A stretch of DNA of 13,268 nt from Gymnopus androsaceus JB14 (Eukaryota > Basidiomycota > Agaricomycetes > Agaricales > Omphalotaceae). The first letter of the stretch is position 1; every line of letters starts with the position of its first letter. The translations under genes were made by a program, and so were the position numbers. This document shows, piece by piece, positions 1 through 8,553 of the stretch. The notes beneath the pieces were generated by a model. The model saw nothing but the letters and a program-made list of their open reading frames with translations, had not been told where the DNA came from and made no database searches. The stretch lies in the NCBI GenBank assembly GCA_009733575.1, contig ML770236.1, positions 1-13,268 on the forward strand. Reading direction: 5' to 3'.

Positions 1-21
1 TTAATGGTACACATTTTCGGG

Positions 22-260
22 TTGTTTAAATGCTTTGTTTAAAGACTGGCAAAAGGTTGAATGAATTTGGGTTTTCGTTTAATTGTTCAACAAACTCAAC
101 TTGTTTAGAAAGGTTGTTTAAATCTGTTGTTTAAATCTGTTGTTTAACTGTTGTGCAGTAGCCTTGTTTAATTAGAGCATGTTATTTGTTTGGTTATTGC
201 TACCAATCACAATGTTTAATTGTGTTTAAATAATTTTGGGTCTGACCTTGAGTGTTTAAA
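22..260. repeat. TGTTTAA motif array with 13-bp periodicity
   Basis: Nine perfect TGTTTAA copies start at 23, 36, 115, 128, 141, 165, 213, 223 and 253, with one-base variants at 76 (CGTTTAA) and 102 (TGTTTAG). Successive starts at 102, 115, 128 and 141 are exactly 13 bp apart, as are 23 and 36, so this is a decayed 13-bp tandem repeat (unit TGTTTAAATCTGT). All copies have the same orientation. It lies just upstream of the dioxygenase gene. It may be a cis element, since the core resembles a forkhead-type GTTTA site, or subterminal repeat DNA; the sequence alone does not decide. Confidence 0.75.
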
Positions 261-340
261 GGAAACTGAAACTATTATAGGATCGCAATCAACCAACCTC
301 TGTCCCAACCTCATCATCTCTCTTCTCAACCTTGACCAGC

Positions 341-2169
341 ATGCGTGAGTCTTCTCATTTCTTTTTCTTTTTCTTTTTCTTTTTCTTTGTTTTGTTTTCT
401 ATTCAAACGCGTGAGGGTCCTACTCCGGAGCCAATCGCCCATCCGTTTGCTCTTCTTCTCGGTTACAAGGGTCCGACTTCGGAGCCAAGCAACCAGCATC
501 TCTTTTTTTCATTTTTTTGTTTTTCTTTAATTTAAACCCGCGCAGCCATCCGTCTAACGCTCTTTTCTCCCCAGCAACTCGCTCCGGTGGCACCTTCTCA
601 CCCTGGGACGAGATCAAGGCCTCGACCATCGAAATCATACCACCAAACCGTCCTTTTCATCTCAAGGAACGTTTGGAGGAACGAATCCGAGAATCCGAGA
701 CCGAAAAGGAGTCCGACGACTTCCAGGATAACCCCGAGATCGACAAACTCGACTGCGACGTTCCGGAGGGATCTCCGGCCTCTAACGCCCCACAACCCCC
801 TCCCGATCCTTTCTGCTCATCCCTACCTCTCCAAACCCTACCCCGGGTCGCTGAATCCGGTCCTCAGCGCACCAAGACCGCAAAAAACACCCACAAAGAC
901 GCCAAAAACCGGGCAAAGCGAGCCCAGAAACGAGCAGCGATTCCGGAAACGGACCGCACGCTATCTGAAACGGCCCAGCAACGCTGTCGAGGGTCCGTAA
1001 CCTTGCAGACGGATAACTTCTCCTTGGAGAACGACGCGCAGATCAGCCCGGGGGGTTACAGCGGGAAGAAGCAGGCTTTCGACCGCGTACACAACAGCGT
1101 TGCGGAGCTTGAGGCGCAGGGATTGAGGGAGGTCAAGTGGAACGCCGAGTACGTTGCATTCTTTCTGTTCAACGGCCTGTTTGAACTCGGTTCGTTCGAT
1201 AGAAAACCATGTGCGTTGCTTGACTCGTACGGCTACATTGCAGGCGTTCTAGGTGGCTCTCCTCACGGAACTGATTGGCCCAAGGTCAACGAAGAAGCTA
1301 GCAACACGTGTCGAAACGCTCGAAGCATGCTCCCGTTCACCGAAAAGCAATCAAACCACCGTCGTACGGATGCACCCGCTGTGGCGATCGGAGTTAGTTT
1401 TGGCGGAGGTGCCAAGGTCAGCCCGTCGTCTCTATCTTTCCAAAGATCCTGCTAAATAACCGGTGCAGAGACCGGGCAACCTTAAGCAAAGCAGCCAAAC
1501 GGCACTCCTGGTAATGACGATGCTGCTGGGGACGCTGGCCTTTGCATGGATCGCTGGCTTCGCCAACTGTGAGCTATTCACATCCCGATCACCCTCCCTC
1601 AGCTTATCTCTACCCTAGGTCTTCTCATGGCGTACGCTTTTCAGTGCTATGACTATAGCAAGAGCATGCTAGACTCCCTGTTTGTCTGGAATCCGAGGCT
1701 TAGGCGGCTCTTCAAGAACAGCGCATGGGCAGCCTGCACGGTAAATTTTGGTCCTTTCTCAATATCCTACCCTCATGTCGACGCTGCCAACCTTTGCTTT
1801 GGCTGGTGTGCTATCACTGCGTTGGGTGACTTCGACCCTGATCGCGGTGGCCATCTTATCCTATGGGACCTGGGCCTTTTCATCCGCTTTTCGCCCGGCG
1901 CCACCATTCTTATCCCCTCCGCGCTCCTTGTCCATTCGAACATCCCCATCGCTGCCCACGAGGAACGTTTTTCGTTCGTTCAGTACTCATCTGCTGGCCT
2001 TTTCCGTTGGGTGGAGAATGGGTTCATGAGCGACGCGGACTTCGACCGAACGGCCAATGCGGAACAATCAAGCAGGCGTAAAACCGAGAGAGGGAATCGT
2101 TGGAGTAGTGGGCTGCGTTTGTTTTCTCGTTGGGCAGACATCCAAGCAGGGAATTGGAAAGGCGTTTAG
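341..2169 (+). CDS. TET/JBP-like 2-oxoglutarate/Fe(II) dioxygenase (basidiomycete, KDZ-linked type)
   Basis: Members of this family oxidise 5-methylpyrimidines in DNA, in the nucleus. Proposed exons are 341-344, 575-1148, 1203-1416, 1469-1568 and 1619-2169, giving 480 aa. The start ATG at 341 is chosen because the frame downstream has no ATG until about 1327, and a GTGAGT donor at 345 plus a CTAAC branch site and CCCCAG acceptor ending at 574 restore the frame. Residues 1-150 are charged and probably disordered. The middle contains family-like GGY.GKKQ, VSFGGG..RPGNL and IAGFAN segments. The C-terminal double-stranded beta-helix has HVD (H350, D352; codons at 1774 and 1780), a distal His in LLVHSN (H403) and Arg in EERFSF (R414), so all expected iron and 2-oxoglutarate ligands are present. 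The intron at 1149-1202 is 54 nt and in frame; retention would add 18 residues. Family assignment is from remembered motif patterns. Confidence 0.82.
361..389 (+). repeat. CTTTTT microsatellite in the first intron of the dioxygenase gene
   Basis: Four perfect CTTTTT units run from 361 to 384 and continue into CTTTG. The tract lies within the proposed 230-nt first intron. Repeat-length polymorphism between strains is likely. The apparent open frames across it, rich in Phe or Ser, are artefacts of the repeat. Confidence 0.8.
415..488 (+). repeat. Imperfect direct repeat of 20 bp, 54 bp apart
   Basis: Positions 415-434 and 469-488 match at 18 of 20 bases; both begin GGGTCC and end CGGAGCCAA. 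They lie inside the proposed first intron of the dioxygenase gene and may be a small local duplication, or remnants of a skipped exon. No function can be assigned. Confidence 0.6.
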
Positions 2170-2624
2170 GCCCTTACTTATATATTGCTAGTAGCTCGAT
2201 AATAACATTATCTTTGATTTCTTGCTATCTACACTTGCAAACAGGCAGAGAAATTATGAACATTGTGTTTGTTTAAGCAACAAGTTGAGGTGCGGAAGTT
2301 GCACAGGACACTTTGTCGGTTCTGAGCTTATGATGACGATGTCATAAAATAAGGAATTCGTCTTTGAACAACAAATCCATGTGCAATCGTGCATATTTAA
2401 GATAAAAATAATAGATGCCCTCAATCTATGTGCTATAAAGATGGTCCATCACAAATTGAACGTAGAACGGAGAACTGTGAAGCTAGCTATTAAAAAATCT
2501 TTGGCACTGACTTCGTTCATAAGTTTGATCTGAGATCATTCCAAAACTTGAATTTAGGCCAACATCATCTCGACCTAAAAACCATTCTCATTTTTGTCTT
2601 CTCAACATTTTTCACTGCACAACA
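2170..2624. other. Intergenic region between the dioxygenase gene and the small basic gene
   Basis: This AT-rich 455-bp stretch should hold the 3' untranslated region and polyadenylation region of the dioxygenase gene on its left, and the promoter of the next gene on its right. A pyrimidine-rich segment followed by CACTGCACAACA precedes the ATG at 2625. No open frame, RNA gene or strong repeat was seen. Confidence 0.6.
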
Positions 2625-3332
2625 ATGGTTCAGCTTAAATCAACAAAAACTGACATTGCTACTAAGGAGGAACAAGCTACTAAGCGACGTGAACAGCTGA
2701 GACTTGCATCTCAGCGTTACCGGCTCAGGTGTGTGCAGTTCAATCTATGCAACTTTCTCTCATATTCTTTCCTCAGACAAAAAGCCAAGCTTAATTTCAA
2801 TACCTTAGAACATGAGCCGTTTGTTTTTGCTCTTTATTCTCTGCTGAGTCTTCAAACGAATTCAATTATACAGTGCTGCTCAGCTTGATGATGAAGAAGT
2901 TTTATGTCGAAAGGCTGCTCGCAAGAAAACTGCTGCTTCTTACTACAAAAGGTATATTATCTTTGAAAGTTCTGTATCTTTGTTAATTGAGAAATTGTTT
3001 CAGGAACCAAGAAACGATTCGTCGTAAAGCCAATGATAAATACGTCAGGTCAGTAGCATTCTTCATCTTCAACGTTACGGTAGCTTATACAATGATACAG
3101 GAATTATATCAGGAATAATGGTCTTGATACCTACGACGCAAGGTTTGTACCTAGGAGGACAAAGGAAGCATTGGCTCTGGCAAGGGAACAGGGAGACCGA
3201 GAGACTCTGAATCGTAATGTTCAGATAGAAGAAAACGGTGACATGGGCATGGGTTATCTGGACTTGGTGAGGAGCATCGCTGTATCTATGAAGGCTCAAC
3301 GCGAGCAGAGGAGAGCCAAGGGAACAGCTTAG
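2625..3332 (+). CDS. Small, highly basic five-exon protein of unknown function
   Basis: Proposed exons are 2625-2728, 2777-2818, 2874-2951, 3004-3048 and 3101-3332, giving 166 aa. Introns are 48, 55, 52 and 52 nt, with donors GTGTGT, GTTTGT, GTATAT and GTCAGT and acceptors ending CAG. The ATG at 2625 follows AACA, a reasonable context. The protein is rich in Lys and Arg. Two stretches, around REQLRLASQRYRLRQKAK and RKKTAASYYKRNQETIRRKA, look like repeats of one basic helical motif, suggesting nucleic-acid binding; the C terminus is also charged. I recognise no named domain. Similar short basic proteins are, as I recall, common as hypothetical proteins in Agaricomycetes. It lies between the dioxygenase and transposase genes on the same strand, so it may be an accessory gene of the KDZ locus. 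The model with two introns between 2729 and 2873 is less certain than the rest. Confidence 0.6.
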
Positions 3333-3439
3333 TTCTCATACCTACGTGCTATACCCACTTGAACTACCTGCCGTTTCCCCTGTCCTGCATGTTTTACAAG
3401 ATCTAGCCTATACAATGCCAGCTCAACCTGTTTTGAATG

Positions 3440-3574
3440 TTCTCCAAATATTACAATCACAACGATCAAACGTTTGCCAAATATTACGATCAAAATGATC
3501 GAACATTTGCCAAATATTGTAATTAAGCACCCCTTCAGTTACGATCATGATGATTGAATGTTTTCCAAAAAATT
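3440..3574 (+). repeat. Left subterminal repeats of the KDZ element (TTTGCCAAATATT)
   Basis: TTTGCCAAATATT occurs perfectly at 3473-3485 and 3506-3518, 33 bp apart, with diverged copies at 3440-3452 (TTCTCCAAATATT) and about 3561-3574. The spacer repeats ATTACGATCA-like sequence. The motif is the exact reverse complement of the one repeated to the right of the transposase gene, so the two sides face opposite ways. The last copy runs into an upstream in-frame ATG (3558) of the transposase gene. By analogy with other DNA transposons, these are candidate transposase-binding subterminal repeats. Confidence 0.7.
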
Positions 3575-3611
3575 CAATTATAAGCGCTTAAACAGCTTCC
3601 TTAATAACACT

Positions 3612-6600
3612 ATGGCCAACACACGCGCATTCAATGCCCAGGTAAATCGCAAACGAAAGAAGCCCGACAACAACAATCCTTTGGCAGGCCTTACCTTTTC
3701 AGACTTTGGCATGTCTGCCCCCCAAGTTTCAACTGGCAACTCAGCTGTTATTCGTTCCGAGTCACTCTCGGAGGACAGGCGAAGGGTTTCTCGAACGGAA
3801 ACACCCGTACCAGTTGCATCTCTGCATGGGCAAAGGGGCTCTGTCAATGAATCTCCCTTATCTGCTGAAATTCCCGAAGTTCTGGAGCCCCTGCATTATC
3901 ATGGGGATGAGCTTTGTGCATCTGAAAAAAGTAAGGAGCCTGTGGAGAGAGTTGGACACGAGAAATCGGTATGTTCATTGAATTCCGTTTTATTTGTTCA
4001 ATAGCTGATTTGACTTTAGGACCATCCGCTGCTCACCTGGATGGGAAAGCGTGATGATGCTCTTCGGATGTTCATCACTGTAGAAGCCCGTACATCTAGC
4101 CTGGATGATTGCCCTTGCTGTCATACCAGTTCTCCTGGAAAGGCTGAATACATTTGTGAAGATTGTTTTTCTAGAAGAATGGTCTGTTCATCCTGCTGTG
4201 TCAAGCTCCATGCCGAAAAACCGCTAGACAATATTAAGGTATTGAACAACCTTTTGCTTTTTCACTGAGATTTATGAAACGTTTTAGAAATGGAACGGCA
4301 AATTTTTTGAAGATGCCTCGCTACGTGAGCTTGGCCTTCGTGTTCAGCTTGGTCATCCCGATGGATCCTGTTGCCTTCGACCCGAGGCTGGTCCTGTGGA
4401 TTTTACGGTTATTCACCTTAATAAAATCTATTGTGTCAACGTGGACTTTTGCAGCTGTTCTGTTAGTTTTGCCAAGGAGCGCTGGGAACAGCTAATGTTG
4501 AACGAATGGTTACCTGCAACGTTGGATCGTCCCAAAACTGTCGCGACCTTCCGTGCTCTTGAACTCTTCCACATGCTCTCACATCGTGGAAAGACTACTG
4601 CATATGACTTTTATACAACCTTGGAGAAGCTAACCAATAATTTAGGGGGCAGACAATACACGGTACGTTGCTGCTTTTGGAACAGCTGGGCTGTTTATAA
4701 CATTTGATTAGCCTATCCGAAATCAGTACAAAGGAATTCAGTATAAGTCCCGGTATCTTTCATTTCTCCGTTTGGCCCGCCAATGGAGACATCTCAAGGA
4801 GCTGAAAAGGGCAGGAAGAGGGAACGATGGCATAAGGAAGGTAGCTGAGACTCAGCCAGGAGAGCTTGCAGTTAAATGTATTGCATGTCCCTCTCCAGGT
4901 GTTAACCTACCGGAGGGTTGGGAGAATGCTTCGCCTGATGATAGGTACGTTTTTTCTGTGCAATAGAATATTCACCAAACATTTGCTAACAGAATATTCA
5001 CCAAATATTCACTTCAGATTTTTATATTGTATCTTTATTGCAATCGATGCATGCTTCCGCCTAAAAAGAAGACATGCCGGGAGCTGGAAGACCAATCCAC
5101 CCATGTGTGACGGTGGGAGCTACTTTGTTGAATCAGGGCCCTATTGGGAGTATTGCGAGAAGATGCAGGATCAAGATGAGGTCAGTTATGTTTTAATTCT
5201 ACAACGTTTTGAGCTAATACAACTTACAGATCTGTACTTGTACTGGACTAGCAGCTATGGACTTTGCAAATACCAAATATTCAAAAGGGTGTAGCACAAC
5301 CGGTGTTGGGATGGCCACCTGTGGTCGCCATGAAATTGTGATGCCTAATGGAGTTGGTGATCTGCAGAAGGGTGAACGGTAAGTTTGTATAGCACTTCGA
5401 AAAGGTTGTCATGTAATAATTTTACAGGTACGGAAATATTGATTACATTTGGGCCTCAACAATGCGACATGTCCATCTACTTTTGTGGATACTTCTCTCT
5501 TACGATATTATCTGCCAGTGGTTCAAAAAGCTAGCAGAGCGTATCAAAAATTTGCCACCACTCGTTCGTCTCACAATTGTTCGCCGAATCATTGCTTTTG
5601 TTATCCCTAAGCTCCACATCCTTGGTCACCTCCTCAGTTGTCAAGATTATTTCAACCTCCTCTATACTCTTGGTGCTGCAATGAGTGACATGGAGGGAAT
5701 TGAGCGTATATGGTCCGGCAGTGGTCTTCTGGGTACCAGTACACGTGAAATGGGTCCCGGGAGCCGGCAGAATACCATTGAAGACTACTGGCATAATTGG
5801 AATTGGCGGAAGAATACTTCGCAAGGTATGTTTGCAATATAAGATGTTTTGCAAAACATTTAATTTTTTGCAAAATATTTAAGTGTTATTCTATGTAAAC
5901 GACTAGACAGGGCTTTGAAGGAGCTTTCAGACCAGGAGGACTCTTTCAACACATTTCAGGCCAACCAACCTCAGGAGGTTGAAGCGTGGAAGAAATTGGT
6001 GGAGAACTTTGAGCATGGGCGATCTACTGAGAATCCATTTTCTTTGCCAAAATCAGGTCTGTCTTTTGTTTTGGCCCATTTACTTTGCTCAGATTATTCT
6101 TCAGGACCGACGCTTCAAGATATCCGTTTAGAGCTGGCCGAGGAAGAGAAATCCGAAGCTCGGAAAAGCCAGGAAGAGGAGGAGGAAGATGAACTGAAAT
6201 CAAAACAAACAACTCCTGCACAATATATCTACTTGCTTTTTGAAGTAGAGGAGCAACAGTAGGTAGCTCTACATTTATGTAAAGCTTTTCTGATGGTTAT
6301 TTCAGGCGCCAGCTATCTTTTGACATCAAAAAAGCTCGTTTACCAACAACTACCCGAAATGCTAATTTTGCAGATAGGCGTACAAGAATTGAACGGCAGA
6401 TAAACCGTATACGAGCTCTACAATGTGTCCACTGTCCTCTTGCACTTCAAATCCTTGCAACAACTGTGCCAACAGTTGATGTTCATGGTGAACCACTCTC
6501 ACCACCAGAAGCAGAGGACATTATCCTGATGTTTCCATCTGAACTTCCAACTAATTATCGTGACCCTACGCTGGTATCACATGAGCTCCGCTATCGTGAT

Positions 6601-7514
6601 GCACAGTGTAGCAGTAGCCTCCATTTGCTCCGACATGCCCTTCTGGTCAAACGCCGATTGTACACGTTCAAAAACATCAATTCTCGGAAGCAGATGAACA
6701 CATCGAGGTCTCGCACTCTGCTCAATAACCAGCAGAGGAAAATTGATCTTGATCCTGCTTCCTACCGTAGAGCACGGTTCGCTAAGGTTGCTCTTGTTGG
6801 GGAAGAGGCTGCAGGATGGCGGAAGCTGGAGGTCCAAGATGTGAGAATGATGGGTGATGAGGAAGAGGAAAAGAAGAAGAAACAGCGAGCAATGAAGAGC
6901 CGAAGGAAAGAGGCAGCACAGGTAAATCAAGATGGTCAGATTCAGGGTATCCCTGGAGCTGGTGCAAGCACACAGCTCATGTCGTGGATCTGGATGGCTG
7001 GTGATGCCAGCGGAAAATCAACGGATGAGGCTCTTTTTGATGGTGAGTGAGTTTATTTTGCAAAATATTGTTAACCTCTGGATTTTTAGGACTTCGAGTT
7101 GAATTTTGCAAGGCATATGCACGTGTTCGTTGATGGCGTGAGCAGGTCCGGCTTGTTTGAGCTGAAATGAGCTATTGTTTGGGCAGCTTGGAGCATCAAG
7201 CAAAAGAATGGGAGAGATGGACAGTGGTTCCACAGTTTTCTGGTGAACATGCTGAAGGTGCTACAGCCTATGCTCACAAACAGGCTGCAGTATGTCGAAT
7301 TGTTGCAGATAATTTCCGAGTGCTCTGGGCACGCTACTTAGTTGGAAGCAGCTTGGAAAGCATGGTAAGCATAGGTTCATCATCATCTAAATCCACAGAT
7401 GTACATATGCATGGAGATGAGTCAGATGATGAGCTAGGAGGTTCGGACTTAGAGGAAGATGATGATGGAGAACAGGGTGTCAATGATGATGAGGATGGAG
7501 ATGACACTTTATAA
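3612..7514 (+). CDS. KDZ (Kyakuja-Dileera-Zisupton) transposase with CxC2 cysteine cluster; two in-frame stops near the C terminus
   Basis: Eleven exons: 3612-3968, 4020-4238, 4288-4662, 4712-4944, 5018-5180, 5230-5378, 5428-5825, 5907-6056, 6105-6258, 6306-7042 and 7090-7514, totalling 1119 codons before the final stop. The ATG at 3612 is preferred (context CACTATGG); one at 3558 is in frame. Residues 1-119 are probably disordered. From about 120, a zinc-binding CxC2 cluster uses C150, C153, C165, C168, C175, C178 and H183, followed by WNGKFFE and VDFCSC. The RNase H-like core, about 318-630, carries FIAIDACFRLKR (D405), GVGDLQKGERY, SYDIICQW (D525), KLHILGH and SDMEGIERIW (E588), followed by STREMGPGSRQ. 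The tail has an acidic coiled coil and an Asp/Glu-rich end. TGA codons at 7131 and 7158 (positions 993 and 1002) leave the catalytic core complete but remove about 127 residues. The family normally cuts and pastes DNA in the nucleus. Confidence 0.93.
4965..5009 (+). repeat. Duplicated motif inside transposase intron 4
   Basis: AGAATATTCACCAAAYATT occurs at 4965-4983 and 4991-5009, 18 of 19 bases identical and 26 bp apart. Both copies lie in the 4945-5017 intron, which at 73 nt is well above the 47-51 nt of most introns in this gene. The core CCAAATATT is shared with the left subterminal repeats. Confidence 0.7.
5847..5882 (+). repeat. Duplicated motif inside transposase intron 7
   Basis: TTTTGCAAAAYATTTAA occurs at 5847-5863 and 5866-5882, 16 of 17 bases identical. 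Both copies lie in the 5826-5906 intron, the longest in the gene at 81 nt. The core GCAAAATATT resembles the flanking repeat motif, and a further GCAAAATATT lies in the intron at 7043-7089. Confidence 0.7.
7131..7160 (+). other. Two in-frame TGA codons in the last transposase exon
   Basis: After the intron at 7043-7089 the frame reads LRVEFCKAYARVR, TGA, WREQVRLV, TGA, AEMSYCLGSLEHQAKEWE. The sequence on both sides of each stop still fits the family's C-terminal pattern, and the frame then stays open to 7514, so each looks like a point substitution rather than a frameshift. No intron with a normal donor, acceptor and phase was found that would remove both. Confidence 0.75.
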
Positions 7515-7532
7515 TTTTTCCATTTTTTTGCT

Positions 7533-8419
7533 AAATATTTGGCGAAGATTTTTCATACTGTGGTGTTTATTTTATACATCAAATTTCAAGAGTTCTTTTT
7601 GATCAATTTCCACACTTTCACAAAATATCCAGCAAACATTGCTGGGCCTAGTGCATTAGGCATCCGTTATGCTTTTTGAAAGGTTTTGGAAAATATTTGG
7701 CAAACATGCCTGGGCCTAGTACACCAGGCACAGATTATGCTTTTTGAACGGTTTTAGAAAATATTTGGCAAATGTTGTTGAGCCTAGTACATCAGATGTC
7801 TGTTATAGTTTTCGATCAGTTTCACAAAATATTTGGCAAACATTGTCAGACCTAGTATGTTAGGCGCTTGCTATGCTTTCTGAATGGTTTTGGAAAATAT
7901 TTGGCAATCATTGTCAGGTAAATTAGGCGCTCATCATTGTGTACATTAGGTGCCTACCATGCTTTTTGCAGGTTTCACAAAATATTTGGCAAACATTGTC
8001 ATTGTCAGACCTAGTACATTAGGCGCCCACTATGCTTTCCAAACAGTTTTGGTGTTTCACTAAATATTTGGCAAATATTGTCAGACCTAGTACATTAGGC
8101 GCCCACTATGCTTTCCAAACAGTTTTGGTGTTTCACTAAATATTTGGCAAATAAAGCTATGGGGGATCATAAACGCCGAAATAATTGATTTCACCTGGGT
8201 ATTCCCAAATATTTGGCAAATGTACCTCAGAAGGACCATAGGTGCCTAAGTAATCCATTTTATTTTATTATTCAAGCTTAAAGCACGTTTAACAAATATT
8301 TGGCAAAAGAATAATGCTTTTATTATATTATTATACAAAAAACATATTCAATAAATATATGGCAAAAGGATAATACTGATTTTATTAGTCCAAAAGGCAT
8401 TTAACAGATATTTGGCAAA
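7533..8419 (+). repeat. Right array of AAATATTTGGCAAA motifs in units of about 68 bp
   Basis: Eight perfect AAATATTTGGCAAA copies start at 7691, 7759, 7827, 7980, 8062, 8138, 8207 and 8294; variants start at 7533, 7622, 7895, 8353 and 8406. The four starts from 7691 to 7895 are exactly 68 bp apart, and others are 53-89 bp apart. The intervening DNA is also repeated (CCTAGTACATTAGGCGC, TATGCTTT and related words), so this is a diverged tandem repeat with the AT-rich motif as its most conserved part. The region begins 19 bp after the transposase stop. No open frame of interest lies in it. Confidence 0.9.
8001..8152 (+). repeat. Perfect 76-bp tandem duplication within the right array
   Basis: Positions 8001-8076 and 8077-8152 read identically, starting ATTGTCAGACCTAGTAC and ending in the GGCAAAT of the motif. 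The other units are diverged, so this is the most recent expansion, or a conversion event, in the array. Confidence 0.85.
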
Positions 8420-8501
8420 AGAATAATGCCCCAGCTAGTCTGCCGAGGTGCCGAAACACCGGCAACAGCACCCCGAAGCCATTCCCAATAAGTCTCATAA
8501 G

Positions 8502-8553
8502 TTATCGTAATCTTTTGCAAAACGGGCTACGACACTTATCGCAATCTTTTGCA
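8502..8553 (+). repeat. Pair of 18-bp direct repeats at the right edge of the element
   Basis: TTATCGTAATCTTTTGCA at 8502-8519 and TTATCGCAATCTTTTGCA at 8536-8553 differ at one base and are 34 bp apart, close to the 33-bp spacing of the left repeats. The reverse complement of 8502-8521 matches 3473-3492 at 17 of 20 bases. The second copy ends directly beside the stop codon of the minus-strand gene (8554-8556). Confidence 0.75.

Larger units (their letters stand above)
3440..8553 (+). mobile_element. KDZ-class DNA transposon core (approximate limits)
   Basis: The transposase gene is flanked by oppositely oriented copies of one AT-rich motif, on the left at 3440-3574 and on the right at 7533-8553. 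The outermost matching pair found is 3473-3492 against the reverse complement of 8502-8521 (17 of 20 bases). No perfect terminal inverted repeat or target-site duplication was found by eye, so the limits are only the extent of the repeats. The mobile unit could be larger and include the dioxygenase, small basic and HMG-like genes, as reported for other TET/JBP-carrying KDZ elements. Confidence 0.6.

Noticed and set aside
332..535. Short open frames rich in Phe/Ser across the CT-rich tract
   Set aside because: They come from the CTTTTT repeat and sit in the proposed first intron of the dioxygenase gene.
587..1000. A 137-codon open frame starting MAPSHPG
   Set aside because: It is the alternate frame of the dioxygenase exon; only the other frame continues into the conserved middle and catalytic regions.
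1748..2081. Alternate-frame open frames inside the catalytic exon
   Set aside because: They overlap the frame carrying HVD, the distal His and the Arg, and show no recognisable protein pattern.
7125..7193. A possible 69-nt intron that would remove both TGA codons
   Set aside because: It would need a GAG acceptor, which is poor, and would delete sequence that still fits the family. Intron choices with better acceptors leave the wrong frame.
7691..8419. CRISPR-like appearance of regularly spaced short repeats
   Set aside because: The spacers are themselves related repeats, the genome is fungal, and no cas genes are present; a tandem satellite explains it.
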